Shown here piece after piece: positions 22,180 through 35,589 of a DNA stretch of 64,000 bases. The stretch is from Pictodentalium vernedei (Eukaryota > Mollusca > Scaphopoda > Dentaliida > Dentaliidae). The position numbers were made by a program, and so were the translations under genes. The stretch lies in assembly GCA_031216915.1 (NCBI GenBank), contig CM062291.1, positions 33,298,484 to 33,362,483 of the forward strand. The letters run 5' to 3'. Position 1 is the stretch's first letter. Each line of letters begins with the position of its first letter. Below the pieces are notes generated by a model. The model did not search any database. It saw nothing but the letters and a program-made list of their open reading frames with translations, and was not told the origin of the DNA.

Positions 22180-22655
22180 ATACAAATCTGTGATTACATT
22201 TGACAGTCGTGTAATAATTGTTAACACTTTACCTAATGAAGTGACCACACTGGCCCATCGTAATTTACAAATTAGGCAGTAAAAAAATTTAAACAAGGTG
22301 CAACGCCACCGGTATCCCCCGCTAAGGAGGCTAAGTTGAAGGGTTTCTAAGTAAAAAAAAAAGCGCAAAAAGACCCATAACTCTAGAAAAAAAAATGGAC
22401 AAAACCTGTCACTTATGAATATCCTTTCCCTCATGGTGGTCTATCAGCACACCAAAGATCATTCAAATCCAACATCCACTGACTGAGATATGAAGACCCA
22501 AAGTTGTTTCGGACGGATGGATGGACAGACAGACAGACAGACAGACAAACAAACAAACAAACAAACAGATGGATGAATGAGCAGACAAACAAACGAATGG
22601 ATGGAATGACCCCATTCTATATCGCCCGCAAACTTTGTTTTGCCGGGAGATAACA
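22180..22655 (+). mobile_element. Helentron-like element fragment with GGAC/GACA microsatellites
   Basis: GGACGGATGGATGGACAGAC is followed by runs of ACAG, ACAA and GATG. It ends with TATATCGCCCGCAAAC and TTTGTTTTGCCGGG, where CCCG/CGGG can pair. The left boundary is uncertain. Confidence 0.55.
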
Positions 22656-22663
22656 AAACCATA

Positions 22664-22795
22664 TCATGTAACCCCTCATTGGAATGAGCTCCTACCATTG
22701 ACAAGTCACCAGATTTTTTGTTTTTAATTTTTTGGAAAAATTTGAATAAATCATAATTGAAATAATCCATTTTGATATGTTGAGTAATGGGTTAA
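22664..22795 (+). mobile_element. Degenerate piggyBac-type MITE, family 2
   Basis: Keeps AACAAAACCATATCATGTAA, CCCCTCATTGGAATGAGCTC and a terminal GTAATGGGTTAAT. The left end and the right hairpin arm are lost. Confidence 0.5.
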
Positions 22796-23001
22796 TTCTC
22801 ACATTTTTTTTATTACACGCCTGTTCCTTGAAATCCCCATCTACAGCAAAACTAAACCATGCGGAAAATTAAAATCTGTTCCGCACACATGGAAATCGTT
22901 GATGGAATATTTTTATAAAGAAGCAAAATTTCACTGGAATTTTCTATAAATTGTGCACGCAATTTCAATTTGAATCGCTGGCGACAGCTAAAAATCGTCC
23001 A

Positions 23002-23340
23002 CTGAGTTCCAATGTGTTCTCTGTGCCATTAGGCACATAGAACACATTGGAACTTAGGGAATGAAATAGTAACACAGGGTTCCCCTCGCACATCTGGTTG
23101 GCAATAAAATGTGTTCTTTTTGTTGATAGTTGTCAAATGAATTGCCGAGTGTCCTTCTAATGATTGCTTTTAAAGACGTGAAGGCATGTAATAAACACAG
23201 AATGACATAGGCGTTTAAATGGGTTAATCGATATGGCACTTGTGCCATCACGGAAGGATAAACCTCTAGGCCTGGAGCCTCTCATTTGATCCTTCCGCAC
23301 TGACACTCCTTCCATATCGATTAACCCATTCAAACACACT
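23002..23340. repeat. Two foldbacks
   Basis: 23002-23055: GTTCCAATGTGTTCTCTGTG and its complement around AGGCAC. 23205-23340: TTTAAATGGGTTAATCGATA with complement near 23318-23338 (TATCGATTAACCCATTCAAA). Family unknown. Confidence 0.6.
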
Positions 23341-23627
23341 TGTCATTCTGTGTATTTATTGCACATATTCAACAGGACATTTTGGCGAACACTTTCAAAG
23401 CATTTGTAATGAGGTAATAATAGAGCTGATCACAACTTTCATGGCTTTTGTAAGGAGTTATTGTTAGCACAAATAAAAACTTATATAGCTTCTGTAAATA
23501 GTTAATGTTAATGAAAATAACTTGCATAGCTTCTGTAAGGTGTTACTGTTAGTGCAAATCACATCTTACTTAGCTTTTGTGGGGAGTTACTGTCAGCGCA
23601 AAATAACACCTCTCATAGCTTCTCTTA

Positions 23628-23935
23628 GGCTTCACAAAGTGGATCTTGTTTCTCAGGCCATGTTTTGTAAAATTGCATGAGGGCGAGCGTTTTTTTATTT
23701 TATTTTTTATTTTTTGTAATTATTTCTTTGCCATCAAAAGTTCATGTTCTTGGTTTGTTTTGATGTTTTAGGCCTCATAATCTACAGAATAGCATGGGTG
23801 GTGGTGTATTTTGTCTAAAAGCATTGCAAAGCCTTGTTGCACTCAAGGGACAAATTTATCAATTTTATTAACTTGGGTAACATATTAGACATAAACTATG
23901 TAATTTTTATTTTTTTATTTTTGCATTAGTTATAA
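23628..23935. mobile_element. Harbinger-type MITE with damaged centre and right end
   Basis: Begins TTAGGC(TT)CACAAAG like 13201 and matches through CATCAAAAGTTCATGTTCTT and GGCCTCATAATCTACAGAAT. Half of the central hairpin has been deleted (TTGTCTAAAAGCATTG). It fades after GCATTAGTTATAAC. Confidence 0.65.
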
Positions 23936-24570
23936 CAAGTGTTTGACCACCGAGGTGGTATTAGTCCCCTACGGCACTTTTGTGACATAAGGTGTTTTTG
24001 TCACAGAAGACACTAGAGTACATAAGCATCTTGGATTTTAAAAAAAAAAATATTGAGCGTGCATAATCCCCTCACAACCCTTTATCCATGTACCATATAC
24101 GAAAGGCGTAGCTTGAACCATGTTGGAGGGAGGGGTGGTAAAATAGAGAAAAAAGCTTAAAAAAAAACAACAAAAATGGCCGCCATTCTGCCATCTTGGA
24201 TTTTGAAAAATAAATATTGACTGTGCATCATCCTCTCAGAACCATTTATCCATGTACCAAATATGAAAGGTGTAGCTTGAAGCATAAAAGCTTAAATGAA
24301 AGTGTCAATGACACTGTAGCTCAACTTGTCAAGACAAAGACATGTACATGTATAGTATGTGACACAGCAATGACAAACATCTAGGTAATGACCTGATAAC
24401 AAAGGTACATATAAAGTATTGTAACGGTCTGTACATAATACTGACCGTTGCCTGTAACAAATGTATAGGTAAAGTATTGTAAAGATGGGTGACAGTCAGA
24501 TGCTAAACTAGAAAACAAATCTTTGAGTCCCAGAGTGGGTCTGACTGAACCCCAAAATATTTGTTCTCAT
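23936..24570. other. Intron with a ~155-bp diverged direct repeat
   Basis: CATCTTGGATTTT...ATATTGA.CGTGCAT and TTTATCCATGTACCA occur at about 24028-24095 and again at 24190-24265. A shorter pair (GTAAAGTATTGTAA / TATAAAGTATTGTAA) lies near 24410-24485. No exon seen. Confidence 0.5.
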
Positions 24571-24941
24571 ATTTATTTATTTATTGATGTTTAAGGTCAC
24601 ATACTTATGCACAATGGCTAATCGTGACCGTGACAGTTTTACGGGTGGAGGAAGCCGGAGTACCCGGAGAGAACCACCGAGCAACGACGAGCAGCTGTCA
24701 GCTCTCCAACATCGTAACTCTGAACTCTGTACCGCAGCACAGGCAGGGTTAGATTGGTTGAAGACATGCGCACCATCGACGTGCAGTATGCCTCAGTACA
24801 CAGTGGCATCGTGCCCCCATGTAGGCAATCGGGGTGAAGTGTCTTGCCCAAGGACACAACGCGGTTGCCGCAGGTGAGATTCGAACCGAGGTCCTCTCGG
24901 CTTGCAGCCTGCACCTCTACCAACTGAGCCACCGCGCCCCC
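24571..24941 (-). mobile_element. tRNA-derived SINE, full length
   Basis: Same family as 12349-12718. The tRNA-like head is on the right (minus strand), with TGGCTCAGTTGG and GGTTCGAATC; the TTTATTTATTTA tail is on the left. The 12-bp target duplication ATTTGTTCTCAT lies at 24559-24570 and 24942-24953. Confidence 0.93.
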
Positions 24942-24959
24942 ATTTGTTCTCATAGTACA

Positions 24960-27600
24960 GTGATAACAAAGGCACCCCAAAACACACTCATTCCTGTCCC
25001 AAGGTGAAAACAAAGGTACCCAAGAAGTTTCGTGAAGATCAGTTCACAAATATGAGCTGTGTAGAAGTTGCGACAAAAAACTGATTGGACCTAATTTCAG
25101 TACAAAATGGCCACTGGCAGCCATCTTGAATTTTGGACCGCACCCAGAAACACTCGTTCTTGTCCCAAGGTGATAACAAAGGTACCCAAGCAGTTTTGTG
25201 AAGATCGGTTCATAAATACAGCCTCTAGCCCGAGCCGTATTGACATGTGCACTTACAGTGTATAAGTAGCACTGAATAAATCAAAGTTCATCTAATTTGC
25301 ATAATTTCTGCACGAGAAAAAAACCCGAACTATATGTGATGTATTCCATGTTACTAAACATTCATACAAAAATTTATTCAAATCAGAACTTTCATACAGA
25401 AGTTCTGTACAAAAGTCTGATTGCACTAATTTTGGTACAAAATGGCTGCTGGCAGCCATCTTGAATTTTGGACCGCACCCAGAAACACATGTTCTCATCC
25501 CACGGTGATAACAAAGGTACCCAAGAAGTTTTGTGAAGATCGGTTCATAAATACAGCCTCTAGCCCGAGCCGTATTGACATGTGCACTTACAGTGTATAA
25601 GTAGCACTGAATAAATCAAAGTTCATCTAATTTGCATAATTTCTGCACGAGAAAAAAACCTGTACTATATGCGATGTATTCCATGTAACTAAACATTCAT
25701 ACAAAAATTTATTCAAATCAGAACTTTCATACAGAAGTTCTGTACAAAAAAAAGACTGATTGCAGTAATTTTGGTACAAAATGGCTGCTGGTGGCCATCT
25801 TGAATTTCGGACCACACCCCAAAACACTCGTTCTCATCCCACGGTGATAACAAAGGTACCCAAGAAGTTTCGTAAAGATTGATTCATAAATACGGCCTCT
25901 AGCCTGAGCCGTATAGCAGTTGTGTACAAAAAACTGATTAGACCTAATTTCGGTACAAAATGGCCAACGGCAGCCATCTTGAATTTTGGACCGCACCCAG
26001 AAACACTCGTTCTCGTCCCAAGGTGATAACAAAGGTACCCAAGACGTTTCGTGAAGATCGGTTCATAAATACAGACTCTAGCCCGAGCCATATTGACATG
26101 TGTACTTACTGTGTGTAAGTAGCACTGAATAAATCAGAGTTCGTCTAATTTGCATAATTTCTGCACGAGAAAAAAACCCGCATTATATGTGGTGTATCCC
26201 ATGGTACTAAACATTCACACAAAAAATTATTCAAATCAGCGCTTTCATATGGAAGTTCTGTGCAAAAATCTGATTGCATCAAATTTTGTACAAAATGGCT
26301 GCCATCGGCCATCTTGAATTTCGGACCGGACCCCAAAATACTCGTTCTCGTCCCATGGTGATAACAAAGGTACCCAAGGAGTTTTGTAAAGATCGGTTCA
26401 TAAATACGGCCTCTAGCCCAAGCCGTATTGGCATTTGCACTTACAGTGCTGAAAGTAACACCAAAAAACATCAAAGTTAGTCTAATTTGCATAATTTACG
26501 CACGAGAAAAAAACCCGTATTATATGTGATGTATCCCATGGTACTAAACATTCATACAAAAAATTATTCAAATCAGAGCCTTCATATGGAAAATGGCGGC
26601 TGGCAGCCATCTTGAATTTCGGACTGCACCCAAAAACACTCGTTCTCATCCCACGGTGATAACAAAGGTACCCAAGAAGTTTCGTAAAGATTGATTCATA
26701 AATACGGCCTCTAGCCTGAGCCGTATAGCAGTTGTGTACAAAAAACTGATTAGACCTAATTTCGGTACAAAATGGCCAACGGCAGCCATCTTGAATTTTG
26801 GACCGCACCCAGAAACACTCGTTCTCGTCCCAAGGTGATAACAAAGGTACCCAAGACGTTTCGTGAAGATCGGTTCATAAATACAGACTCTAGCCCGAGC
26901 CATATTGACATGTGTACTTACTGTGTGTAAGTAGCACTGAATAAATCAGAGTTCGTCTAATTTGCATAATTTCTGCACGAGAAAAAAACCCGCATTATAT
27001 GTGGTGTATCCCATGGTACTAAACATTCACACAAAAAATTATTCAAATCAGCGCTTTCATATGGAAGTTCTGTGCAAAAATCTGATTGCATCAAATTTTG
27101 TACAAAATGGCTGCCATCGGCCATCTTGAATTTCGGACCGGACCCCAAAATACTCGTTCTCGTCCCATGGTGATAACAAAGGTACCCAAGGAGTTTTGTA
27201 AAGATCGGTTCATAAATACGGCCTCTAGCCCAAGCCGTATTGGCATTTGCACTTACAGTGCTGAAAGTAACACCAAAAAACATCAAAGTTAGTCTAATTT
27301 GCATAATTTACGCACGAGAAAAAAACCCCTATTATATGTGATGTATCCCATGGTACTAAACATTCATACAAAAAATTATTCAAATCAGAGCCTTCATATG
27401 GAAAATGGCGGCTGGCAGCCATCTTGAATTTCGGACTGCACCCAAAAACACTCGTTCTCGTCCCACGGTCATAACAAAGGTACCCAAGAAGTTTCGTAAA
27501 GATCAGTTCATAAATACGGCCTCTAGCCCGAGCCGTATATCCAATTGTTGACGAACAGATGGACAGACGGACGACGGGCCATGGCATAAGCTCAAAGTTG
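24960..27600 (+). mobile_element. Helentron-like tandem array with 812-bp higher-order repeat
   Basis: Monomers contain GCCATCTTGAATTT, GATAACAAAGGTACCCAAG, GATCGGTTCATAAATAC and GCATAATTTCTGCACGAGAA, about 335-420 bp apart. The span 25822-26653 is repeated at 26634-27465 with an 812-bp offset and almost no differences. The array ends GATGGACAGACGGACGACGG followed by a GGCCATGGCATAAG tail near 27600. Confidence 0.7.
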
Positions 27601-29268
27601 TTTGTCTGGGTTTTTAACCAAAACTGTAAACAAGCATTTTTGCCGAAAAAAAAAAGTGCCTAATTGGCCCTCGGCGTGGTGGGGGGTTGGGGGGGTACAT
27701 AAGTTTAAAAAAAAAGGTTCCGCATTTCATGACTGTAAATATTTCAAAATGCACATTGGAGAAAAGAAGAAAAAAAAAAAAGCCTAATTGGGGGTGGGGG
27801 AGGGGGTACGGGTGGAGGTACGGGTGTTTGTCTGGGTTTTTAACCCACAAACTTAGAGTCATCCTACCAAGCTACAATGAAATCCCTTCATAATTATGGC
27901 CTGTGGAATATTCTAAAGGTTTTCGGGCTTCGGGCCTCTGTTGCAGACACAGTTGCCCAAAAGGGGACATTCTCATTTAGACATTATATGAAGTCAACCT
28001 ATCAAGTTACAATGAAATCTCTCCATAAATATGACCTGTAGGCTGTGCTAAAGGTTTTTGGGCTTCGGGCCCCTGTTGCGGTCACAGTTGCCCAAAAGGG
28101 GACGTTCTCATGTAGACATTATATGAAGTCAACCTATCAAGTTACAATGAAATCCCCCCATAAATATGAAGTGTAGACTGTGCTAAAGGTTTTCGGGCTC
28201 GGGCAGCCATCATGGTTGAATGATCGCAACCAAAAGGGGACATTCTCATCTGGGCATCATGGGGATTGATCCTACGAAGTTACAATGAAATTCACCTCAA
28301 AAATATGACCTGTAGACTGTGCTGAAGGTTTTTGGGCTTCGGGCACCTGTAGCCGTCACAGTTGCCCAATCACGTCCAAAAGGAGACATTCTCATGTAGA
28401 CATTATATGAAGTCAAACTATCAAGTTACAATGAAATCCCCCCATAAATATGACCTGTAGACTGGGCTAAAGGTTTTCGGGTTTTGGGCTCGGGCAGTCG
28501 TGACAGTTGATAGATCACGCCCAAATGGTGAAATTTTCATGTAGACATCATATGGAATCAACCTATCAAGTTACAATGAAATCCCTCCATAAATATGACT
28601 CGTAGAGTGTGCTAAAGGTTTTCGGGTTTTGGGCTTGGGCTTGGGCAGTCGTGATTGTTGATAGATCACGCCCAAATGGGGAATTTCTCATCTAGACATC
28701 ATACAGAGTCATCGTATGAAGTTACAATGAAATCCCTCCATATTAAACATGACCTGCAGACTGTGCTAAAAGTTTTTGGGTTTCAGGCTTGGGCAGCCAT
28801 CACGGTTGATGGATCATGCCCAAATGGGGACATTCTCATCTGGGCATTCTATGAAGCTGCAATGAAATCCCTTCATAAATACGACCTGTAGACTGTGCTA
28901 ATGGTTTTCGGGTTTTGGGCTCGGGCAGCCATACCGGTTGACCGATCACGACCAAAAGGGGACGTTCTCATATAGACATGACCTAAAACCTGCATATGAA
29001 ATTTCGTGATGATCAAACAAGAACTACCGGGTATAGCCTGTACTTGAAGGTTGAATAAAAAAAACTTTAACCACAAACTTTAACCAAAACTCCAAATGTC
29101 AACTAAACAGGAAAAAAAAACCCCAAAAACCAAAAAAAAAACCCACTTGAACCTTCAGTAAAAAACTTTAACCACAAACTTTAACCAAAACTCTAAAAGT
29201 TAACAGACGGACAGACAGACAAAAGTCATTACTATAGCCCTCACTGTAAACAGTCGGGCTAAAAAAAC
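27601..29268 (+). mobile_element. Helentron-like element with ~150-bp repeats
   Basis: After two GTTTGTCTGGGTTTTTAACC blocks (27600, 27825), a repeat with AAGTTACAATGAAATC, AAATATGACCTGTAGACTG and AAAGGTTTTCGGG recurs about eight times (27870-28915). The end has GACGGACAGACAGACA and a hairpin AGCCCTCACTG/CAGTCGGGCT before poly-A. The two blocks at the left could belong to a separate element. Confidence 0.68.
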
Positions 29269-29742
29269 CTAACATGTCGTCAGTTCATTGTTTATATTTA
29301 ATTCCTCCCAGAAGCACAGACAAGAAATCACTTTGTTATGTTACGTTTGATCTGCCGGTACAGCACATGATAAGTTTTGAAGATGTTTTCATAAATTATG
29401 TTGATCGATTAAACCCGCCCACAATAAATAATTCAAAGCAAGAAGCTGTTCAGTGCATAACTTGTGTTTTTTTTGACTGAATCCAAATCATTCAAAAATT
29501 CTTATGTACACACGTAAATAAAATGACCCACTCCTTGACAGATGGTGAAGTTGTTTTTTTTACTGCCAGGCGTTACCGGTATTTCAATGAGGCGTGTGTT
29601 CTCGTTGTGTTGCTTGAGATAACAGTCTTTCATCCCCCGTTAAATTGAACCCTTTACATCACCGACCTTTTCAAAACACCTTTCTCTCCTCAAATATATA
29701 AAAACGGGCAGAAACAAGAGTCAATTCATAACCTCAATCACG
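29269..29742. other. Likely 5' flank of the pogo-type transposon
   Basis: No repeat family or exon recognised. By position it should contain the terminal repeat and promoter of the broken pogo-like element that starts coding at 29743, but I could not identify a TIR. Confidence 0.35.
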
Positions 29743-29903
29743 ATGAAAAGTAATAAGACAAGCAGTAGCAATTCAGGCATTCGTACACAATATACAATCG
29801 AAACAAAAATGAAAGTTGTTGAATGACATCGACAGAATGGTAGAAATCAACAGAAAACAGCCAAACACTTTAGTATACAGAAAACAAGTCAGATTGTGGG
29901 ATA

Positions 29904-30274
29904 TATTTATTTATTTATTTATTGATGTTTAAGGTCACATATTTATGCACAATGGCTAACCATGACCGTGACAGTTTTACGGGTGGAGGAAGTCAGAGTA
30001 CCCGGAGAGAACCACCGAGCAACGATGAGCAGCTACCAGCTCCCCAACATCGTAACTCCGCACTGCAGCACAGGCAGGGTTAGATTGGTTGAAGACATGC
30101 GTACCATCGACGTGCAGTACGCCTTAGTACACGGCGTCATCGTGCACCCATGCGGGCAATGGACATGAAGTGTCTTGCCCAAGGACACAACGCGGTTGCC
30201 ACAGATGGGATTCGAACCGAAGACCTCTTGGCTTGCAGTCTGCACCTCTACTTACTGAGCCACCGCGCTCCCCT
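29904..30274 (-). mobile_element. tRNA-derived SINE inside the pogo transposase
   Basis: Full-length minus-strand copy. The 12-bp duplication GATTGTGGGATA (29892-29903, 30275-30286) comes from the transposase coding sequence, so the insertion postdates that gene. The head is slightly eroded (CTTACTGAGCC in place of CAACTGAGCC). Confidence 0.92.
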
Positions 30275-32074
30275 GATTGTGGGATAAAGATTACGACAAA
30301 TTAAAATTGAACACATATGGTAAAGGTCACAAGAAAACGTCAATCCATCCAGGGAAAGAACCATTATCAGCCGAGGTGGATGAAAACACATTTGAGTGGC
30401 TTTGTGAGCAAAGAGTCGAGGGTTGCCCAGTAACAAATTTTATGCTACAGGCCAAGACGAGAGAGTTTGCAGGCAAAATTCCTACAACTGGTTTTAACCC
30501 TTTACCTAACCTGAAAAGCAGACGACACTTGCAAAAAAAATTCTTGAATAACTTATTTTTTTCATTTTTTGTCTCAAAAACAAAGATTCCAATAAGGGGT
30601 CATAACCTATGTTTTTGAGACAAAAAATGAAAAAATAATGAAAGTTAAAAAATTTATAGTAATTTCTATATTTTTTATACTTACCAATGACCCAGACATA
30701 GCTGGTGCTAACTCTTAAAATATAGGGCCAAACACAAATTTTGCCCCCCAATCCCCAAAATTTGCATCTAAAACCAAAGAAAACATGTCCTGAAAGGCCC
30801 TCCACTCTTCACCCCTACTGCGCATGCGCAGTGTCAAGGACGTTCCGAAATTGGCGCCATTAATCATTCTAATAACCAGTGCCTGGTAAGCACTATGTAC
30901 TCAGCGGGGAGGCAAGAGTTCCCAACTCCTGGGAGGGCCATCCCCGTCTGGGTCATTGGTAAGTATAAAAAATATAGAAATTACTATATATTTTTTAACA
31001 TTTTTATACTGTACCAATGACCCAGACATAGCTGAATAGTAAAAAGGCTGGAGGGCCAAGGACATAGAGCAAAATGGAATACGCTCAATAAAATAAAATA
31101 GAGTCATCCCCTGTAGGGAAAAAGAAGTAATAGGCCTTACATGTATCTTTCTTATTTATGATAAATTAGAAAGATACAACACCTTCCAAAATTGAGCTTC
31201 ATACATCCATGTACTCTATTAATATCCAATATAATCCTTATACTAATAATTTTTAAAGTAAGCCAATAAATAAAGTAAGTCTAGAGAACATAGACTCTTA
31301 TACTCCTAAAAGTGTCTGAGGATTGCATAATCATGTCCATTGACATATGCAATATTCAAAAGCTATACTTTAAAAACTAAGACTTGAATGAATTTTATAA
31401 ACTTAAACTTCTCACTAAACAACCATCCCAATAACAGCTCAGAATTACTAACTCCGGAGGAGGTATCCCCTTGTTTTCATAGTAAAACAGGTGACCCAAG
31501 GGAACACCCTCCCCCCCCCCCCCCCTTTTTCTTGCCCTGGGTCAAATAGCCCAGAGCAAAGAGGGCAGCAGAACGGAGACACTGCCGAAACAGACAGCCT
31601 ACCTAGCTATAGTAGCAACTGTTAAGTGAATGACATTCTGAGCAGTAGATAATAGACCTAACAATAGAGGTCTCCAGAAATGGACTCGATATTCTGAGAT
31701 AAAATTCATGAATGTGGATGGCTGAGCGCAATGAGCGGCCTTCAAAAATCTATAATAGCGACACTATTAATGTAAGCCCAAGAAGTAGAAGAACTCTTAC
31801 TTCATGAGCCGAAATCTTAAGCACAACTGCTAAGTCAATGATATACCATAAGCAGTACCGATAGTTAATAGAATCCATTAACAATAAAATGGAGCGTAAC
31901 GTCCTTCTACTAGGCATCAAAGACAGAAGAAGCTTACGCCCATAGTAATAAACAGATATCTGTTTATAAATACATAAACTCTAACCGGACAGAGTAAAGG
32001 CCTATGCCCGTACGAAGACGGAAGGACCTTAATAACAATAGGTTCCGGATATTAGGAGCCTAACTCTTATGCAA

Positions 32075-33648
32075 CTAGAACTATCACTGAAGGTGATTAA
32101 TACCCCCGCTTTGGGTTTTTAGAGGAATGCACTTCTGATCATGTAGGCGAAGGCCATAAGGAAATGTATACATAAAGATCATTTTTTGTTGTTGAAATTT
32201 GTATTTGCATGTGGCCTTCCACAGAACAGCACTGAATACTTAAAGAGCCCACACATATATGGTTTACATTTGGAAAAACACATTTACAATGTGCAATGTA
32301 TTCAAAATCGGTTCATTAATGTAGGAGGAGTTGCACACACAAGAATGCCATTTGAAAACCCATAATAAATCCAAGTTAAAGGGAGATAACCTGGTTAAAA
32401 TTGTCGCAGATCAAAAATTTGGGAATATGCGTATGTTCACTTAGTTGTGATAATGTTTGAAAGGTTTCGTCAAAATTGATTGATAAATGTAGGAGGAGTT
32501 GCACGCACAAGAATTTCATGTAGAAACCCATAATAAATCTAAGTTAAAGGGAGATAACCTAGTTAAAATAGCCACAGCTCAAAAATTTTGGAATATGCGC
32601 ATGTTCACTTAGTAGTGATGATGTCTGTAAACTTTCGTCCAAATTGATTGATAAATGTAGGAGGAGTTGCGCACACAAGAATTTCATGCAGAAACCCATA
32701 TTAAATCAAAGTTCAAGAGAGATAACCTGGTTAAAATTGTCGCAGATCAAAAAGTTTGGAATATCCACATGTTCACTTAGTAGAGATGATGTTTGAAAGG
32801 TTTCATCAAAATCGGTTCATTAATGTAGGAGGAGTTGTGCACACAAGAATTTGATCGAACGGAAAGACATAATAAAGCTAAGTCAAAGGGAGATAACCTG
32901 GTTAAAATTGTCGCAAATCAAAAATCTTGGAATATGCACATGTTCACTTAGTAGTGATGATGTCTGAAAAGTTTTGTCCAAATTGATTGATAAATGTAGG
33001 AGGAGTTGCACGCACAAGAATTTCATGTAGAAACCCATAATAAATCTAAGTTAAAGGGAGAAAACCTAGTTAAAATTGCCACAGCTCAAAAATTTTGGAA
33101 TATGCGCATGTTCACTTAGTAGTGATGATGTCTGTAAACTTTCGTCCAAATTGATTGATAAATGTAGGAGGAGTTGCGCACACAAGAATTTCATGCAGAA
33201 ACCCATATTAAATCAAAGTTCAAGAGAGATAACCTGGTTAAAATTGTCGCAGATCAAAAAGTTTGGAATATGCACATGTTCACTTAGTAGAGATGATGTT
33301 TGAAAGGTTTCATCAAAATCGGTTCATTAATGTAGGAGGAGTTGCGCACACAAGAATTTGTTCGAACGGAAAGACATAATAAATCTAAGTCAAAGGGAGA
33401 TAACCTGGTTAAAATTGTCACAGATCAAAAATCTTGGAATATGCGCATGTTCACTTAGTAGTGATGATGTCTGAAAAGTTTTGTCCAAATTGATTGATAA
33501 ATGTAGGAGGAGTTGCGCACACAAGAATTTCATGTCCGGAAAGACGTACGGACGGACAGACGGACGGACGGACGGACGTACGGACGTATGGACGTACAGG
33601 GCGATTCCTATATAGCCCCCACTTCTTCGAAGCGGGGGTATAAAAATC
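32075..33648 (+). mobile_element. Helentron-like element with eight 168-bp repeats, inside DIRS copy 2
   Basis: Left end CACTGAAGGTGATTAATACC; repeats marked by AGGAGGAGTTGC at about 32323, 32492, 32659, 32827, 32998, 33165, 33333 and 33506; then a GGACGGACGGAC stretch (33538-33598) and a terminal TAGCCCCCACTTCTTCGAAG CGGGGG hairpin. Copy 3 reads uninterrupted through the equivalent site (about 51000). Confidence 0.78.
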
Positions 33649-35589
33649 CAACCTAAATAGTAACGGAAGTAGTGATTCCGAAACTACGAAAGTGAAAATC
33701 ATCCATCGATAGTGCATGAAAGTCACTGACTCTACAGTAAAAGAGAAACCAACAGAATTACTGTCTAAAAGGTCAGAATTTGAAAACTACTGTTTCCAGA
33801 GGCTCAAATGATTACTTAGCTAAATAAGAACCGAAGTTAAAATCCATATAGAAATTTAATCTAAAGATTCTAAGTCTATTTATCAAAAAGTTACTAACTG
33901 ACTTAGATAAAGAGACAAAAGACTCAATTGTAAACTATCGTAGAGTGCATAGGTATGAGGTAACATAAACCTATAACCTAAATAATAACAGGCTGCAGTA
34001 GATCTTGTGAAACAAGTATACTAAAAAATTGCAATGAGTAGTATGGAGGGATCAACAATATGAACATAATGATCCCTACACCAACGATGGAAGAGCCTCC
34101 ACTTTAGCCGCATAGAATAGCGAAGAAGAGGATCTCCTATAGTAAGAAATCACGTCCAAAGCTCGTCCAGTACAGTGCTAACAATGCAATACGGACCACA
34201 CAACGGAATACATGAAGGTTGCGACCTTGCGGGTTGTGATAAAGATGACACGATTTACCCAGTGAAAAAAGATCCTCACATAGAGGAAGATTTCACGTTA
34301 AGACCCACAGTAGACAAGAGAGTAAATTACCCATGATCTCTGTGAAGATAGAGATGCTATCAACAGAAATGTATTGTGGTTGTTTATCTTAGCAATACCT
34401 GCTGAAACAACAGCGCCGGAGGATACGCGTATCCTATCATTCCGTCCTATAGATCAATAGAGCGTTAACAACATTAGCTCAGAGAGCTGGACAAGCCAAC
34501 ACATACGTCTGCAATTGATTAGCAAGCTGTGTTGTAAATAAATCATCATTGGGCGCTCCCATAGATAGCAAATCTGATTGAATACTTGTTTGTTGAGAGT
34601 CCATTCTGACAGCAACAAGCGATCCGTAAGAGAACGGGAGTCCGGTAAAACAATCAGACGACCCGGAATATGATGGACCAAAACAGAACTTGGTGTACTA
34701 TAACCAACAGACGGATTCTTTCCATTAAATTGAATAACGGAAACGAAAGAGTGCCTCCCTGGTTCCGGAGATACGCCACTACTGTCGAATTAAAGGACAG
34801 GATTTGGGCATGCGTTTCTGAATAATGTTCATGCAATGACATAAGCAAGCCTAAAAAACATTATTCCGCGGAAGAAAACTGATTGCTAAGAGACTGCGGA
34901 ACCCAAAGACCCTGGCACTTCGAATCCGTAGGGATCAGTATTATATCCCAATCTGTTTGACTGGCAACCGTCATAACAGCCACACTCGGGTCCGGCAACT
35001 GCGGTGGCACTCTCTGAGTCAACCACCGAATGTTTGCCCCAGTCTGAATCTCTTGTAACACTAGATAGACAAGAGAACGTGTAAATCGAGCAATTCATGG
35101 ATTGCCGAAAAGTTGCCGTCGAAGAGAAGCTCCTCCGAGAACGAAGCGACTCTGAGAGAGTTCTTAACCTTACTATCCACGCGTGTGGATGTAGCTAGGG
35201 CTGCGTCACGTCTAACCAACTCCAATCAGCCACTGAAGGGCGGAGTTATACGTGAACAAACTACTGCCCTCAAAAGAAATTACATTGAGAATAATATCCC
35301 GTAAATCTTTTCTTGAAGACGTAATGATAACGCCTCAGTAAGGCGGATTACGTATGATAAAGCGTCTAAGTTAAGTCTACTATACATCATGTCGTTTCCA
35401 ACATTGAAATTGGAAAAGACATAAACGGTGAAAAAGAATATATGCAGTCTTTAACCACACCATCTAGACGAATATGAACTCTTGGTATGCCCTGCTCTGC
35501 CAAAATAAACTATTCGTATAAATGATAAAATGGCAGAAATGAGCAACGCGGACAAGAAACTAAACTATCATGCTTGGTAGCAGGCTTGT

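Noticed and set aside
25292..27587. Repeated 68-120 aa minus-strand open frames (SCRNYAN endings)
   Set aside because: Same protein-like text recurs because of the tandem array; no start, splice or family signal.
32323..33620. CRISPR-like regular spacing of repeats
   Set aside because: Units are 168-bp head-to-tail copies with no short repeat/spacer alternation, in an animal genome; a mobile-element core array.
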